This document shows positions 48,406 to 58,072 of a DNA stretch of 64,000 nucleotides, in pieces. Source of the DNA: Streptomyces megasporus (lineage in GTDB: Bacteria > Actinomycetota > Actinomycetes > Streptomycetales > Streptomycetaceae); contig NZ_JODL01000005.1 of assembly GCF_000718985.1 (NCBI RefSeq), forward strand, positions 1 through 64,000. Direction: 5' to 3'. Under the pieces are notes generated by a model that was not told where the DNA came from, made no database searches, and worked only from the letters and a program-made list of their open reading frames with translations. Each line of letters starts with the position of its first letter. Position 1 is the stretch's first letter. A program made the position numbers and the translations under genes.

Positions 48406-51138
48406 GTGGCTTCCGGATCCGATCGCAACCCGATCATCATTGGTGGCCTTCCCAGCCAGGTCCCGGACTTCGATCCCGAGGAGACCCGGGAATGGCTCGA
48501 CTCGCTCGACGCGGCCGTCGACGAGCGGGGCCGGGAACGTGCCCGCTACCTGATGCTGCGCCTCATCGAACGGGCACGCGAGAAGCGTGTGGCCGTTCCG
48601 GAGATGCGCAGCACCGATTACGTCAACACGATCGCGACCAAGGACGAGCCGTTCTTCCCCGGCAACGAGGAAATCGAACGCAAGATCCTGAACGCGACCC
48701 GCTGGAACGCGGCCGTGATGGTTTCCCGCGCGCAGCGGCCGGGCATCGGCGTCGGTGGGCACATCGCCACCTTCGCCTCCTCGGCCTCGCTGTACGACGT
48801 GGGCTTCAACCACTTCTTCCGGGGCAAGGACCACGGCGACGGCGGTGACCAGATCTTCTTCCAGGGGCACGCCTCCCCGGGCATCTATGCTCGCGCCTTC
48901 CTGCTGGACCGGCTCACCGAGAAGCAACTGGACGGCTTCCGCCAGGAGAAGTCGAAGTACCCCGACGGTCTGTCCAGCTACCCGCACCCGCGCCTGATGC
49001 CGGACTTCTGGGAGTTCCCGACGGTCTCGATGGGCCTCGGCCCGATCAGCGCGATCTACCAGGCGCGGATGAACCGCTACATGCACGCGCGCGGGATCGC
49101 CGACACCTCCAACAGCCACGTCTGGGCGTTCCTCGGCGACGGGGAGATGGACGAGCCGGAGTCGCTGGGTCAGCTCTCCCTGGCCGCCCGTGAGGGTCTG
49201 GACAACCTGACCTTCGTCGTCAACTGCAACCTCCAGCGGCTCGACGGCCCGGTGCGCGGCAATGGCAAGATCATCCAGGAGCTGGAGTCGTACTTCCGCG
49301 GCGCCGGCTGGAACGTGATCAAGCTCATCTGGGACCGTTCCTGGGACCCGCTGCTGGCCCAGGACCGCGACGGCGTGCTGGTCAACAAGTTGAACACCAC
49401 CCCCGACGGCCAGTTCCAGACGTACGCCACCGAGAGCGGCGCGTACATCCGCGAGCACTTCTTCGGCGGCGACCACCGGCTGCGGAAGATGGTCGAGAAC
49501 ATGACCGACGAGCAGATCCTGCACCTGGGTCGCGGCGGTCACGACCACCGCAAGGTGTACGCGGCCTACAAGGCGGCCCGGGAGCACAAGGGCCAGCCGA
49601 CGGTGATCCTGGCGCAGACGGTCAAGGGATGGACGCTCGGCCCGAACTTCGAGGGCCGCAACGCCACCCACCAGATGAAGAAGCTGACCGTCGAGGACCT
49701 CAAGCGCTTCCGCGACCGGCTCCACCTGCCGATCCCCGACAAGGACCTGGAATCCGGGCTGCCCCCGTACTACCACCCGGGGCGGGAGTCCGAGGAGATC
49801 CAGTACATGCACGACCGGCGGCGCGAGCTGGGCGGCTACGTGCCCACGCGCGTGGACCGCTCCAAGCCGCTGGTGCTGCCGGGCGACAAGACCTACGCCA
49901 CGGTCAAGAAGGGCTCCGGCCAGCAGAAGGTCGCCACCACGATGGCCTTCGTGCGGCTGCTGAAGGACCTGATGCGGGACAAGGAGATCGGCAAGCGGTT
50001 CGTGCTGATCGCCCCCGACGAGTACCGCACCTTCGGCATGGACTCGTTCTTCCCGACGGCCAAGATCTACAACCCGCTGGGCCAGACCTACGAGTCGGTG
50101 GACCGCGAGCTGCTGCTGGCGTACAAGGAGTCCCCGAACGGTCAGATGCTGCACGACGGCATCTCCGAGGCCGGGTGCACCGCCTCGCTGATCGCGGCGG
50201 GCTCGGCGTACGCCACCCACGGCGAGCCGCTGATCCCGGTCTACGTCTTCTACTCGATGTTCGGCTTCCAGCGGACCGGTGACCAGTTCTGGCAGATGGC
50301 CGACCAGCTCGCGCGCGGTTTCGTGCTCGGCGCCACCGCCGGCCGCACGACGCTGACGGGCGAGGGTCTGCAGCACGCGGACGGTCACTCCCACCTCCTG
50401 GCCTCGACCAACCCGGCGTGCGTCGCCTACGACCCGGCCTTCGGGTTCGAGATCGCCCACATCATGAAGGACGGTCTGCGGCGGATGTACGGCGAGAACG
50501 CCGAGGACGTCTTCTACTACCTGACGGTCTACAACGAGCCGATCCAGCAGCCGGCCGAGCCCGAGAACGTCGATGCCGAGGGCATCGTCAAGGGCCTGTA
50601 CCGCTACCGGCAGGCCGAGGGCGGCGCGATCCCCGCGCAGATCCTCGCCTCGGGCGTGGCGGTGCCCTGGGCCCTGGACGCCCAGCGCATCCTCGCCGAG
50701 GAGTGGAACGTCCGGGCGGACGTCTGGTCGGCGACCTCCTGGAACGAGCTGCGCCGTGAGGCCGTCGAGGTCGAGGAGCACAACCTGCTCCGCCCGGAGG
50801 AGGAGCAGCGCGTCCCGTACGTGACCCGCAAGCTCCAGGACACCGAGGGGCCCGTGCTGGCCGTCTCGGACTGGATGCGCTCGGTGCCGGACCAGATCGC
50901 CCGCTGGGTGCCCAACCGCTACCAGTCGCTGGGCACGGACGGCTTCGGGTTCGCCGACACCCGCGGCGCGGCCCGTCGCTTCTTCCACATCGACGCCGAG
51001 TCGATCGTCCTGGGCGTGCTCACCGAGCTGGCCAAGGACGGCAAGGTGGACCGCTCGGTGCTCAAGCAGGCCATCGACCGCTACCAACTGCTCGACGTGA
51101 CCGCCGCCGACCCCGGTCCGGAGGGCGGCGACGCCTGA
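48406..51138 (+). CDS. aceE: Pyruvate dehydrogenase E1 component, homodimeric type
   Basis: A 910-residue thiamine-diphosphate enzyme that decarboxylates pyruvate and acetylates the E2 lipoyl group. The TPP motif is [12 protein letters not shown] ending at VVNCN. Other family blocks are [20 protein letters not shown] (shortened here) and [12 protein letters not shown]. The N-terminus [21 protein letters not shown] fits the actinobacterial enzyme that joins the combined PDH/ODH complex. GTG 48406 is chosen because AAGGA lies upstream; earlier in-frame starts lack support. No E2 or E3 gene is adjacent, as is usual for this type. Confidence 0.97.
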   Translation: MASGSDRNPIIIGGLPSQVPDFDPEETREWLDSLDAAVDERGRERARYLMLRLIERAREKRVAVPEMRSTDYVNTIATKDEPFFPGNEEIERKILNATRWNAAVMVSRAQRPGIGVGGHIATFASSASLYDVGFNHFFRGKDHGDGGDQIFFQGHASPGIYARAFLLDRLTEKQLDGFRQEKSKYPDGLSSYPHPRLMPDFWEFPTVSMGLGPISAIYQARMNRYMHARGIADTSNSHVWAFLGDGEMDEPESLGQLSLAAREGLDNLTFVVNCNLQRLDGPVRGNGKIIQELESYFRGAGWNVIKLIWDRSWDPLLAQDRDGVLVNKLNTTPDGQFQTYATESGAYIREHFFGGDHRLRKMVENMTDEQILHLGRGGHDHRKVYAAYKAAREHKGQPTVILAQTVKGWTLGPNFEGRNATHQMKKLTVEDLKRFRDRLHLPIPDKDLESGLPPYYHPGRESEEIQYMHDRRRELGGYVPTRVDRSKPLVLPGDKTYATVKKGSGQQKVATTMAFVRLLKDLMRDKEIGKRFVLIAPDEYRTFGMDSFFPTAKIYNPLGQTYESVDRELLLAYKESPNGQMLHDGISEAGCTASLIAAGSAYATHGEPLIPVYVFYSMFGFQRTGDQFWQMADQLARGFVLGATAGRTTLTGEGLQHADGHSHLLASTNPACVAYDPAFGFEIAHIMKDGLRRMYGENAEDVFYYLTVYNEPIQQPAEPENVDAEGIVKGLYRYRQAEGGAIPAQILASGVAVPWALDAQRILAEEWNVRADVWSATSWNELRREAVEVEEHNLLRPEEEQRVPYVTRKLQDTEGPVLAVSDWMRSVPDQIARWVPNRYQSLGTDGFGFADTRGAARRFFHIDAESIVLGVLTELAKDGKVDRSVLKQAIDRYQLLDVTAADPGPEGGDA

Positions 51139-51166
51139 TCCGACCCCGCCGGGCCCGCCCGGTGGG

Positions 51167-51202
51167 TGCCTCGGCCCCGGCCGTTCGGCCGGGGCCGAGG
51201 CA
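51167..51202. terminator. aceE terminator, bidirectional
   Basis: Perfect 16-base arms 51167-51182 and 51187-51202 with a GTTC loop, between convergent aceE and the DUF4190 gene. Confidence 0.92.
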
Positions 51203-51222
51203 TGTGGCGCGTCACGCCTCCC

Positions 51223-51519
51223 TCACATCCACAGCCCCCACGAGCCGGAGGCGGAGGCGAGCCATATCAGGGCGAGGACGGTGTCGATCGCGCCCAGGAC
51301 GACGGCCACCAGGGCCGGTTTCGACCGGGCGCCCGTCCAGCGGCGTCCCATGGCGAGCCAACCGCAGACCATCGCGATGGGGCCGAGGACGATACCCATC
51401 ACGAAGAACCCCGCGATCGCGCAGACCAGGCCGATGACGCCGAACGTCGAGCGTTCGTCGCCGGTGAGGTCGGCCCCGCCCCGCCGCATGTTCGACATGT
51501 GCCGTGAGCCCGTCATCAT
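51223..51519 (-). CDS. DUF4190-type small membrane protein
   Basis: A 98-residue protein with two membrane helices: FGVIGLVCAIAGFFVMGIVL (residues about 28-47) and ALVAVVLGAIDTVLALIW. The connecting loop with GWLAMGRRW is typical of DUF4190. Its function is unknown; related proteins occur as small envelope proteins. The start is one of two adjacent ATG codons (51519 or 51516) just after GGGAGGG; further in-frame ATGs exist. Confidence 0.75.
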   Translation of the reverse strand: MMTGSRHMSNMRRGGADLTGDERSTFGVIGLVCAIAGFFVMGIVLGPIAMVCGWLAMGRRWTGARSKPALVAVVLGAIDTVLALIWLASASGSWGLWM

Positions 51520-51637
51520 CCCTCCCAGGGTCGTCGGACCGGGCTGCCGATCCGGATACCCCCGGTGTTCCGCCCGATGCCGTGCGAGTACGGAAAGGGA
51601 CGGGAGCGCCGGCCCGCCGAGGAGGCGGCCGCGCACC

Positions 51638-52030
51638 TCAGTTCTCCCAGATCTTGACGGCCCGTACCCGGTAGGGCGACCGCGGCGCCCAGGAGCCCGA
51701 CGGGTAGGTGTCGAACTCGCCGGTCTCGGCGCACTCCGCGCTCTGGTAGGTCGTCACGGGCCGGCCGGTGCGGTTGGCGAGCGAGGCGACGGTCGCGCCT
51801 CGCGGCAGGGGGACGCAGCTCTCGATGTCGGTGTCCGCCAGTTCGTGGGTGCGGCGTGGCCCCTGGAAGTCCTCCCGCTCCCACAGGCACAGTTGCCCGG
51901 CCGCGCACCGCCCCAGCCGTGGCGTCTCCTCGGCGGCGCCGGCGGTGTGCGGCGTGAGGAGCGCCGTCAGGGCGGCGGTCGCCAGAAGGGCGGTCGGCAG
52001 CGCGGTGCGGGCCGTTCGTGTGTGACGCAT
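51638..52030 (-). CDS. Secreted peptidase-inhibitor family I36 protein
   Basis: A 130-residue exported protein. The signal peptide ends near AGA-AEE (residue about 32). The mature part has the I36/gamma-crystallin-like pattern CAAGQLCLWEREDFQGPRR (split here at LCLWEREDFQG), then RGATVASLANRTGRPVTTY and AVKIWEN, with four Cys. Such proteins inhibit extracellular proteases. ATG 52030 has GGGGAG eight bases upstream. Confidence 0.85.
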   Translation of the reverse strand: MRHTRTARTALPTALLATAALTALLTPHTAGAAEETPRLGRCAAGQLCLWEREDFQGPRRTHELADTDIESCVPLPRGATVASLANRTGRPVTTYQSAECAETGEFDTYPSGSWAPRSPYRVRAVKIWEN

Positions 52031-52129
52031 GTGGATCACTCCCCCGTGTCGGTCGTGTGATCAGCTTCGACACGGATCGGCCGGCCTGCCAAGAGCGGAC
52101 CGGCCGTTTCACCGGGACGGGTAACGGAG

Positions 52130-52156
52130 TTGTCCACAGCCGCCGGGTTGTCCACA
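52130..52156 (+). other. Two DnaA-box-like sites
   Basis: TTGTCCACA occurs at 52130-52138 and 52148-52156 in the same orientation, 18 bases apart start to start, in a gene-free region. This is the preferred Streptomyces DnaA box sequence. Two boxes are too few for an origin. Confidence 0.6.
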
Positions 52157-52211
52157 GCCCGGCGTCCTCTCGGGCGTGCGCCGACGGTCCCGTGCCATGA
52201 TGCCGACCCCC

Positions 52212-52332
52212 CCGGTGGACACCGCTCCGAAGGACGACACCCGGTGGACACCGCTCCGGAGGGCGACGCCCTCCTTTGGAACGCATCGGGTGGAAGGCAT
52301 CGGGCAGGGGACGTCGGGTGGAGGACATCGGG
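52212..52332. repeat. Degenerate direct repeats upstream of the DUF1023-type hydrolase gene
   Basis: A 27-base unit at 52212-52238 recurs at 52241-52267 with two mismatches (period 29). A second series of shorter GGTGGA and CATCGGG units continues at about 52281-52332. The gap 52031-52445 has no credible gene; these repeats and the DnaA-like boxes are its main contents. Confidence 0.75.
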
Positions 52333-52445
52333 AGTGCCCTCCACACCATCGCCGCTCATCCGGTCAGGTGAGTTCGCTCTGTCGAAACGTGATCCGGGTC
52401 ACGCATCGGAGGCGGTCTCACCGGCGTCTCCTAGGGTGACAGTCA

Positions 52446-53735
52446 GTGATCCCGATCTTCCCTCCCGGCGCCTCCTTGTACGCAACCCACGCGAAGAACA
52501 CCCCGGTCCCGACGGCCCCGACGGCCCCGACCTCCTCGTCCCCAACCGCCCGCGCCGGCGCGCACCCCGCCGGCACCGCCCCTCCCACCCCGCGGCGGGC
52601 CCTGCTCGCCCTCGCCGTGGTCCTGGTCCTGCTGATCACCTCCGGCTGGACGGGAGCCCGGGAGCGGCACGCCGACCCCGGGCCGCGCACCGCCGCCCTC
52701 CTGGCCTGGAAGAAGGGCCGCGTCGGCGGACGCCCCCTGCCCTCCCCGGATTCCGCTCCCCGGGTCGTCGCCCGCTTCTTCCAGAGCCTGACCGGTGTCC
52801 AGCGAAGCCGCCTGGCCGCCCGCCACCCCCTGGTCGTGGGCAACCTCGACGGCGTGCCCGTCGGCCTCCGCTACCGCGCCAACCGCCTCGCGCTCGCCCG
52901 GGCCCGCGCCGTCGAACGGAGACGGATGACCGACGAGCGGCTGACGGACGAGGGGCGCCGGGAGGCGGGCCGCCGCATGCACCGCTTCACCTCGCTGCTG
53001 CGCGCGGGACGCAGAATCCTCGCCTTCGACCCCACCGGTCGCGGCCGGGCCGTGGAGGTCTTCGGCGATCTGGAGCGCGCCGAACGGGTGTCGGTCGTGG
53101 TGCCCGGCGTGGACACCGACGTGCTGACCTTCGAACGGACCCGCCGCCGTCACACCGCCCCGGTCGGCATGGCACGGGCCCTCCACCAACGCGAACGCGC
53201 CACCGCCCCGCACGTGCGCACCGCCACCGTCGCCTGGGCCGACTACACCTCGCCGCGCGGCGTCGGCGTGGACGCCGCGGCCGGCGAGTTGGCCGAGGAG
53301 GGCGCCCGCCGGCTGGTCTCCTTCCTCCGCGGGCTCCCCGGCCGTGCCACGGTGGCGCTCTTCTGCCACAGCTACGGCTCGGTGGTGTGCGGGGTCGCCG
53401 CCCGGGGCGGGCGGGACGAGCGGCTGCCGGACCGGGTGACCGACATGACGGCGGTGGGCAGTCCCGGCATGCGCGTCGACCGGGCCGCCGACCTGGACGC
53501 GCGGGCCCGGGTGTGGGCGATGCGCTGCGACGGCGACTGGATCGCGGACGTGCCGTACCTGGAGTTCGGCGGCCTCGGTCACGGCTCCGACCCGGTCTCC
53601 CCCGAGTTCGGCGCCCGCCGCCTGGCCGCCGACGGCGCCACCGGCCACACCGGCTACTTCGTTCCGGGCACCGGAAGCCTGGCCAACATGGCGGCCATCG
53701 GTACGGGGACCTACCACCGGGTGCACGAGCTGTGA
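52446..53735 (+). CDS. Membrane-anchored alpha/beta hydrolase (DUF1023)
   Basis: A 429-residue protein. After a Pro/Thr-rich stretch, a membrane helix lies at residues about 51-67. The hydrolase domain follows: VSVVVPGVDTDVLTFE, the nucleophile elbow ALFCHSYGSVVCG (His-Ser in CHSYGS in place of GHSxG) and a C-terminal His in HTGYFVPGTGS. DUF1023 proteins are actinobacterial serine hydrolases of unknown substrate, probably lipids or esters. The GTG at 52446 is used; there is an upstream repeat-rich leader. Confidence 0.82.
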   Translation: MIPIFPPGASLYATHAKNTPVPTAPTAPTSSSPTARAGAHPAGTAPPTPRRALLALAVVLVLLITSGWTGARERHADPGPRTAALLAWKKGRVGGRPLPSPDSAPRVVARFFQSLTGVQRSRLAARHPLVVGNLDGVPVGLRYRANRLALARARAVERRRMTDERLTDEGRREAGRRMHRFTSLLRAGRRILAFDPTGRGRAVEVFGDLERAERVSVVVPGVDTDVLTFERTRRRHTAPVGMARALHQRERATAPHVRTATVAWADYTSPRGVGVDAAAGELAEEGARRLVSFLRGLPGRATVALFCHSYGSVVCGVAARGGRDERLPDRVTDMTAVGSPGMRVDRAADLDARARVWAMRCDGDWIADVPYLEFGGLGHGSDPVSPEFGARRLAADGATGHTGYFVPGTGSLANMAAIGTGTYHRVHEL

Positions 53736-53791
53736 CACGTGGGGAACGGTCGAGGAGGACGGTCGGGCCACCGGCGCATACGATGGCCCGC

Positions 53792-54685
53792 ATGGGTGAC
53801 GTGCTGGCCGGAATTAACTCCTCCTGGGAGTTCGACACCGACTCCGTACTCATCCGCTTCGAACGGGGGATTCGCACACCGAGGCTGTTCCATGTCCTGG
53901 GCGAGCGGCGTGTCCCCTACGAGGCGCTGAGGTCGATCGATCTGGTCCCCGGCCCCAGACAGGGCACGGTCGTGCTGCGCGCCGAGCCTCGGCCGGGCGC
54001 CGATCCGCTCGTGGAGGTCGCCGCCGGGCAGCTCAGGGAGACCAGCGACCCCTACCGTCTGGTGCTCCCCGTCGAGCGTGAGCCCTTGGCCGCCTCCTAC
54101 GTCAGCGAGGTCCACTCCGTCCTCGGCCCCCTGGTCGACGAGCCCGCCGACCGCCACCTGGTCGCCGCCCCTCCGCCGCCGCTGCAGTTCAAGGCGTACG
54201 ACGGCAAGGTCTCCTTCGACGGGGAGACGGTCTCCTTCCGCTGGTTCTCGACCGCGGCGTCCTCCGCGAAGTGGAAGGCGGGCGACCAGACGTTCGCCGT
54301 CGGCGAACTGGAGGGCGTGGTCTGGCGCTCGCCCGAGGTGGTGGGCGGCCACCTGCGGCTGGTCCGCCGCGGCACGCACGAGCAGCCGCCCGAGGAGCCC
54401 GACCAGGACCCGGCCGCCGTCGTCTTCGGGCTGGGCTACGGCCTCGTCCACGAGTCGCTGCCGCTGGCCGCCTCGGTGCTGGAGGCGGTGCGGGCCGCCG
54501 AGCCGGACCCGGTCCCGGAGACGGTCGTGGCCGTCCCCCACGTGGAGCCTCCCGCCGTCCGGGTCCGCCCCGCGCCCGGCGACATCGCCGACCGCATCCG
54601 GCACCTGGGCGAGCTGCACGAGGCCGGACTGCTCACCGACGACGAGTTCAGCACGAAGAAGGCCGAACTCCTGGCCGAGTTGTGA
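53792..54685 (+). CDS. DUF4429 protein with C-terminal SHOCT motif
   Basis: A 297-residue protein with two DUF4429 (PH-like) domains: residues 1-110 (EFDTDSVLIRFERGIRTPRL) and 120-210 (VSFDGETVSFRWFSTAASS). The last 35 residues form the SHOCT helix pair (IRHLGELHEAGLLTDDEFSTKKAEL), common as an oligomerisation or docking tail. The function is unknown. ATG 53792 matches the usual N-terminus; another ATG is at 53783. Confidence 0.85.
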   Translation: MGDVLAGINSSWEFDTDSVLIRFERGIRTPRLFHVLGERRVPYEALRSIDLVPGPRQGTVVLRAEPRPGADPLVEVAAGQLRETSDPYRLVLPVEREPLAASYVSEVHSVLGPLVDEPADRHLVAAPPPPLQFKAYDGKVSFDGETVSFRWFSTAASSAKWKAGDQTFAVGELEGVVWRSPEVVGGHLRLVRRGTHEQPPEEPDQDPAAVVFGLGYGLVHESLPLAASVLEAVRAAEPDPVPETVVAVPHVEPPAVRVRPAPGDIADRIRHLGELHEAGLLTDDEFSTKKAELLAEL

Positions 54686-54868
54686 CGCGGTGGGTACGTC
54701 CCGTCGCGCCGACGCGGAGCCCACAGCGTGGCGCACCACACCTCCGGGGCCGGTACGCCGGCCCCGGACGGGTGGTCGAACGGAGTCGGAGCCCGTTCCG
54801 GGCAGGCGGGGAACGGCGGCGAAATCCCGCCACGTTCCCCCGTTCGGTCGCACGTTAGGCTCGGGACC

Positions 54869-55687
54869 ATGGAGAGCCTGCGCACGATCGAGAACTGGCC
54901 GGTCCCCACGGCGGCGGCGGCCGTCGTACGAGCCGACGGCACGGTGGTCGGGACGCACGGCCCCGTCGACCGCAGCTTCCCGCTCGCCTCGGTCACCAAG
55001 CCCCTGGCCGCGTACGCGGTGCTGGTGGCCGTGGAGGAGGGCGCGGTGGAGCTGGACGAGCCGGCCGGTCCCGAGGGCTCGACCGTACGGCACCTGCTCG
55101 CCCACACCTCCGGCCTGGCCTTCGACGAGCACCGCTCGATGGCCGCGCCGGGTACCCGCCGGATCTACTCCAACACCGGCTTCGAGGTCCTCGGCGACCA
55201 CCTCTCCAAGGCCACCGACATCCCCTTCCCCGAGTACCTGCGCGAGGCCGTGCTCGTCCCGCTGGGGATGACCGCCACCGACCTGCCCGGCTCCCCCGCC
55301 AAGGACGCCGTCTCCACCGTGGCCGACCTGGTCCGCTTCGCCGCCGAACTCCAGGCCCCGCGCCTGCTGGACCCGCGCACGGTCGCCGAGGCCCGCTCCG
55401 TGGTCTTCCCCGGCCTGAGCGGCGTCCTGCCCGGCTACGGCAACCAGAAGCCCAACGACTGGGGACTCGGTTTCGAGATCCGCGACGGCAAGTCCCCGCA
55501 CTGGACGGGGTCCTCCTCCTCGCCGCGCACCTTCGGCCACTTCGGGCAGTCCGGCACGTTCCTGTGGGTGGACCCGGACGCGGGCGCCGCCTGCGTCGCC
55601 CTGACGGACCGCGCGTTCGGCCCCTGGGCGATCGAGGCGTGGCCGCCCTTCACCGACGCGGTCCTGGCGGAGCTGCGCGGACTCTGA
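54869..55687 (+). CDS. Serine hydrolase, beta-lactamase/esterase family
   Basis: A 272-residue class C beta-lactamase-like hydrolase without a signal peptide. The catalytic motifs are SVTK (Ser41, Lys44), YSN (Tyr100, Asn102) and a His-Gly triad element in GHFGQSGT. The lack of an export signal favours an intracellular esterase or peptidase rather than beta-lactam resistance. It starts with ATG after a GC-rich spacer. The downstream GATase gene begins 20 bases later, so the two may be co-transcribed. Confidence 0.87.
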   Translation: MESLRTIENWPVPTAAAAVVRADGTVVGTHGPVDRSFPLASVTKPLAAYAVLVAVEEGAVELDEPAGPEGSTVRHLLAHTSGLAFDEHRSMAAPGTRRIYSNTGFEVLGDHLSKATDIPFPEYLREAVLVPLGMTATDLPGSPAKDAVSTVADLVRFAAELQAPRLLDPRTVAEARSVVFPGLSGVLPGYGNQKPNDWGLGFEIRDGKSPHWTGSSSSPRTFGHFGQSGTFLWVDPDAGAACVALTDRAFGPWAIEAWPPFTDAVLAELRGL

Positions 55688-55706
55688 CGCGGGAGCGGGG
55701 ACGACA

Positions 55707-56417
55707 GTGGTCGGGCGGCCTACCGTACTGGCGGTGCAGCACACCCCGAACGGCGGTCCGGGCCGGTTCGGCACCTGGTTGGCCGAGGGCGGGCTCACGG
55801 TGGACGTCGTCCGCGCGTACGACGGCGCGCCACTGCCCGAACGGCTCTCCCACCGGGCCCTCCTGGTGCTCGGCGGCGACTACCTGCCGGACGAGGACGA
55901 GCGCGCTCCCTGGCTCGCCGCCACTCGCGCCCTGGTCGCCGAGGCGCTGGAGAGAGGCGTCCCGGTGTTCGGGATCTGCCTGGGCGGCCAGTTGTTGGCG
56001 CGGGTCGCGGGCGGTGCGGTCGCGGCGAACCACGGCCGGCCGGAGATCGGCAGCACACGGCTGACGCTGCGTCCGGAGGCGGAGGACGACCCGCTCTTCC
56101 ACGGTCTGCCACCCCACCCCACGGCGATCGGGAACCATGTCGACGCCGTCACCGAACTCCCGCCCGACGCGCGGTGGTTGGCGCTGAGCGAGCGGTGCCC
56201 GTACCAGGCGTTCGCCGTCGGCGACCGGGCCTGGGGCACGCAGTTCCACCCGGAGGTCACGGCCGCGCGGGTGCGCACGTGGCGACCGGAGCGCCTGCTG
56301 CGGCACGGCTTCGACCCGGTGGAGGTCGTCCGTCGGGCGGAGGCCGACGAGCCGGCCGCGTCCGAGGTCTGGCGCACGGTCGCCCTGCGGTTCGCCGAAC
56401 TGGTCAAGGGCCGCTGA
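55707..56417 (+). CDS. Class I glutamine amidotransferase-like protein
   Basis: A 236-residue GATase1-fold protein. The nucleophile elbow is FGICLGGQLLA (Cys at about residue 92), and TQFHPEV supplies the His and Glu of the triad. The oxyanion strand LLVLGGDYLPDED precedes it. Related stand-alone proteins hydrolyse gamma-glutamyl compounds or act with a synthase partner, none of which is adjacent. The GTG at 55707 has GGGAGCGGGG upstream. Confidence 0.87.
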   Translation: MVGRPTVLAVQHTPNGGPGRFGTWLAEGGLTVDVVRAYDGAPLPERLSHRALLVLGGDYLPDEDERAPWLAATRALVAEALERGVPVFGICLGGQLLARVAGGAVAANHGRPEIGSTRLTLRPEAEDDPLFHGLPPHPTAIGNHVDAVTELPPDARWLALSERCPYQAFAVGDRAWGTQFHPEVTAARVRTWRPERLLRHGFDPVEVVRRAEADEPAASEVWRTVALRFAELVKGR

Positions 56418-56627
56418 GCCGGCCGGGCGCCGGACCGGCCTCGGCCCCGCGGCGATCGGCCGGGGTGTGCCGGGGAGCAAGGCCGGACGCGACCGTTGCG
56501 CCGCCGTACACCGCGTACCGCTGCCGTACGCCGCAGTAGGCGGGACGCGCTCTTGCCCCTTCCCGCGTCCGGTGGTTGCGTCGCGCGCACGTGACGACCA
56601 CCGCCCCCACCGGAGGACGCGCAACCC

Positions 56628-58001
56628 ATGACGCACCCCACGAGAAGAAGACCGGCCGGCTCCCGTCTGTCCCGCCTGTCCGGCCTGTTCGCCGCGGCGG
56701 CCCTCGCGGCGACCGTGTTCGCGGCGTCCGCCGTGACCGGCACCCCGCCCGCCACCGGGAAGGACCGCGCCGAGGCCGCCTCCGCCGAGACCTCGACGTC
56801 CCCGGCCGCCAAGAGCCGCGCACAGCGTTGGGTGAACACCTGGACGTCGATGCCGCAGCTCACCGAGCCCCACAACATGCCGCCCGCCCCGTTCACCCGG
56901 GACGGCCTGGTCCTCGACGACACCACCCTGCGGCAGACCGTCCGCGTCACCGTCGGCGGGGACCGGCTGCGGCTGCGGTTCTCCAACGCCTTCGGCGGCA
57001 CGGCCCTGCCCATCACGGCCGTCTCCGTAGCGCTCCCGGCCGGCGGGAAGGCGGGGGTGAGCGCGATACGTCCGGGCACCTCCCGGCAGGTGACCTTCGG
57101 CGGCAGGGCCGGGACGGTGATACCGGTCGGGGCGCAGATGGTCTCCGACCCGCTGAACCTCAAGGTCGCGCCCGGCACGAACCTCACCGTGACCACCTAC
57201 CTGGCCGAGGGACAGGCCTCGAACGAGATCACCTCCCACCCCGGCTCCCGGACCACCTCCCACCTGCTGCGCGGCAACCACGTCGACGCCGAGGACCTGC
57301 CGGGGGCCACCCCCACCGACCACTGGTACTTCCTCAGCGGCGTCGAGGTGACGTCCGGGAAGTCCACCGCGGCGGTCGCCGTCCTGGGCGACTCGTTGAC
57401 CGACGGCCGGGGCTCCACCACCAACGGCAACAACCGCTGGCCGGACCAGTGGTTCGACCGGCTCCAAGCCCGCCGGAGCACGTCCGACATCGCCGTGCTC
57501 AACCAGGGCGCGGGCGGCAACCGGGTCCTCAACGACGGCCTGGGCCCCAACGTCCTGGCCCGGCTGGACCGTGACGTGCTGGCGCAGAGCGGCGTCGAGT
57601 GGCTGATCGTCTTCGAGGGCGTCAACGACATCGGGACCGCCGAGGCGACCGAGGCCGCCCAGAAACAGGTGGCGGACGACCTGATCGCGGCCTACGACCA
57701 GATCGTCACCCGCGCCCACGCCCAGGGCATCGAGGTCCACGGCGCGACGCTGCTGCCGTTCGGCGGGAACGAGATGTACGACGACCCGGCGGGGCTCCGC
57801 GAGAAGACCCGCCGGACGGTCAACGAGTGGATCCGCGGCAGCGGCCGGTTCGACGCGGTGATCGACTTCGACCGCGCGGTGCGCGACCCGCGCAACCCCG
57901 ACCGGCTCCGGCCGGACGTCCACGACGGCGACTGGCTGCACCTCAACCCGAAGGGTTACGGAATGCTGGCCGACGCCATCCCCTACCACCTGTTCCGGTA
58001 A
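56628..58001 (+). CDS. Secreted SGNH/GDSL hydrolase
   Basis: A 457-residue exported esterase. The N-terminal signal peptide spans about residues 1-36. A beta-rich domain (about 65-220) precedes the catalytic domain, which has GDSLTDG (nucleophile Ser), GAGGNR (block II Gly), EGVNDIG (block III Asn) and DGDWLHLNPKG (Asp/His of block V). It probably deacylates polysaccharides or lipids outside the cell. The gene ends at a hairpin shared with the convergent isomerase-like gene. Confidence 0.9.
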   Translation: MTHPTRRRPAGSRLSRLSGLFAAAALAATVFAASAVTGTPPATGKDRAEAASAETSTSPAAKSRAQRWVNTWTSMPQLTEPHNMPPAPFTRDGLVLDDTTLRQTVRVTVGGDRLRLRFSNAFGGTALPITAVSVALPAGGKAGVSAIRPGTSRQVTFGGRAGTVIPVGAQMVSDPLNLKVAPGTNLTVTTYLAEGQASNEITSHPGSRTTSHLLRGNHVDAEDLPGATPTDHWYFLSGVEVTSGKSTAAVAVLGDSLTDGRGSTTNGNNRWPDQWFDRLQARRSTSDIAVLNQGAGGNRVLNDGLGPNVLARLDRDVLAQSGVEWLIVFEGVNDIGTAEATEAAQKQVADDLIAAYDQIVTRAHAQGIEVHGATLLPFGGNEMYDDPAGLREKTRRTVNEWIRGSGRFDAVIDFDRAVRDPRNPDRLRPDVHDGDWLHLNPKGYGMLADAIPYHLFR

Positions 58002-58037
58002 GCCCCGGTAGGTCCCGGCAGGTTCCGGATGAGGCTC

Positions 58038-58072
58038 GCGGGCCCCTGGTGCTCAGGGCGCCAGGGGCCCGC
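58038..58072. terminator. Bidirectional terminator embedding the end of the convergent gene
   Basis: Perfect 12-base arms 58038-58049 and 58061-58072; the stop codon of the minus-strand isomerase-like gene (58053) lies in the loop, so its last codons form one arm. Confidence 0.75.

Noticed and set aside
52130..52332. A replication origin
   Set aside because: Only two DnaA-like boxes are present, without an AT-rich unwinding region or origin-linked genes.
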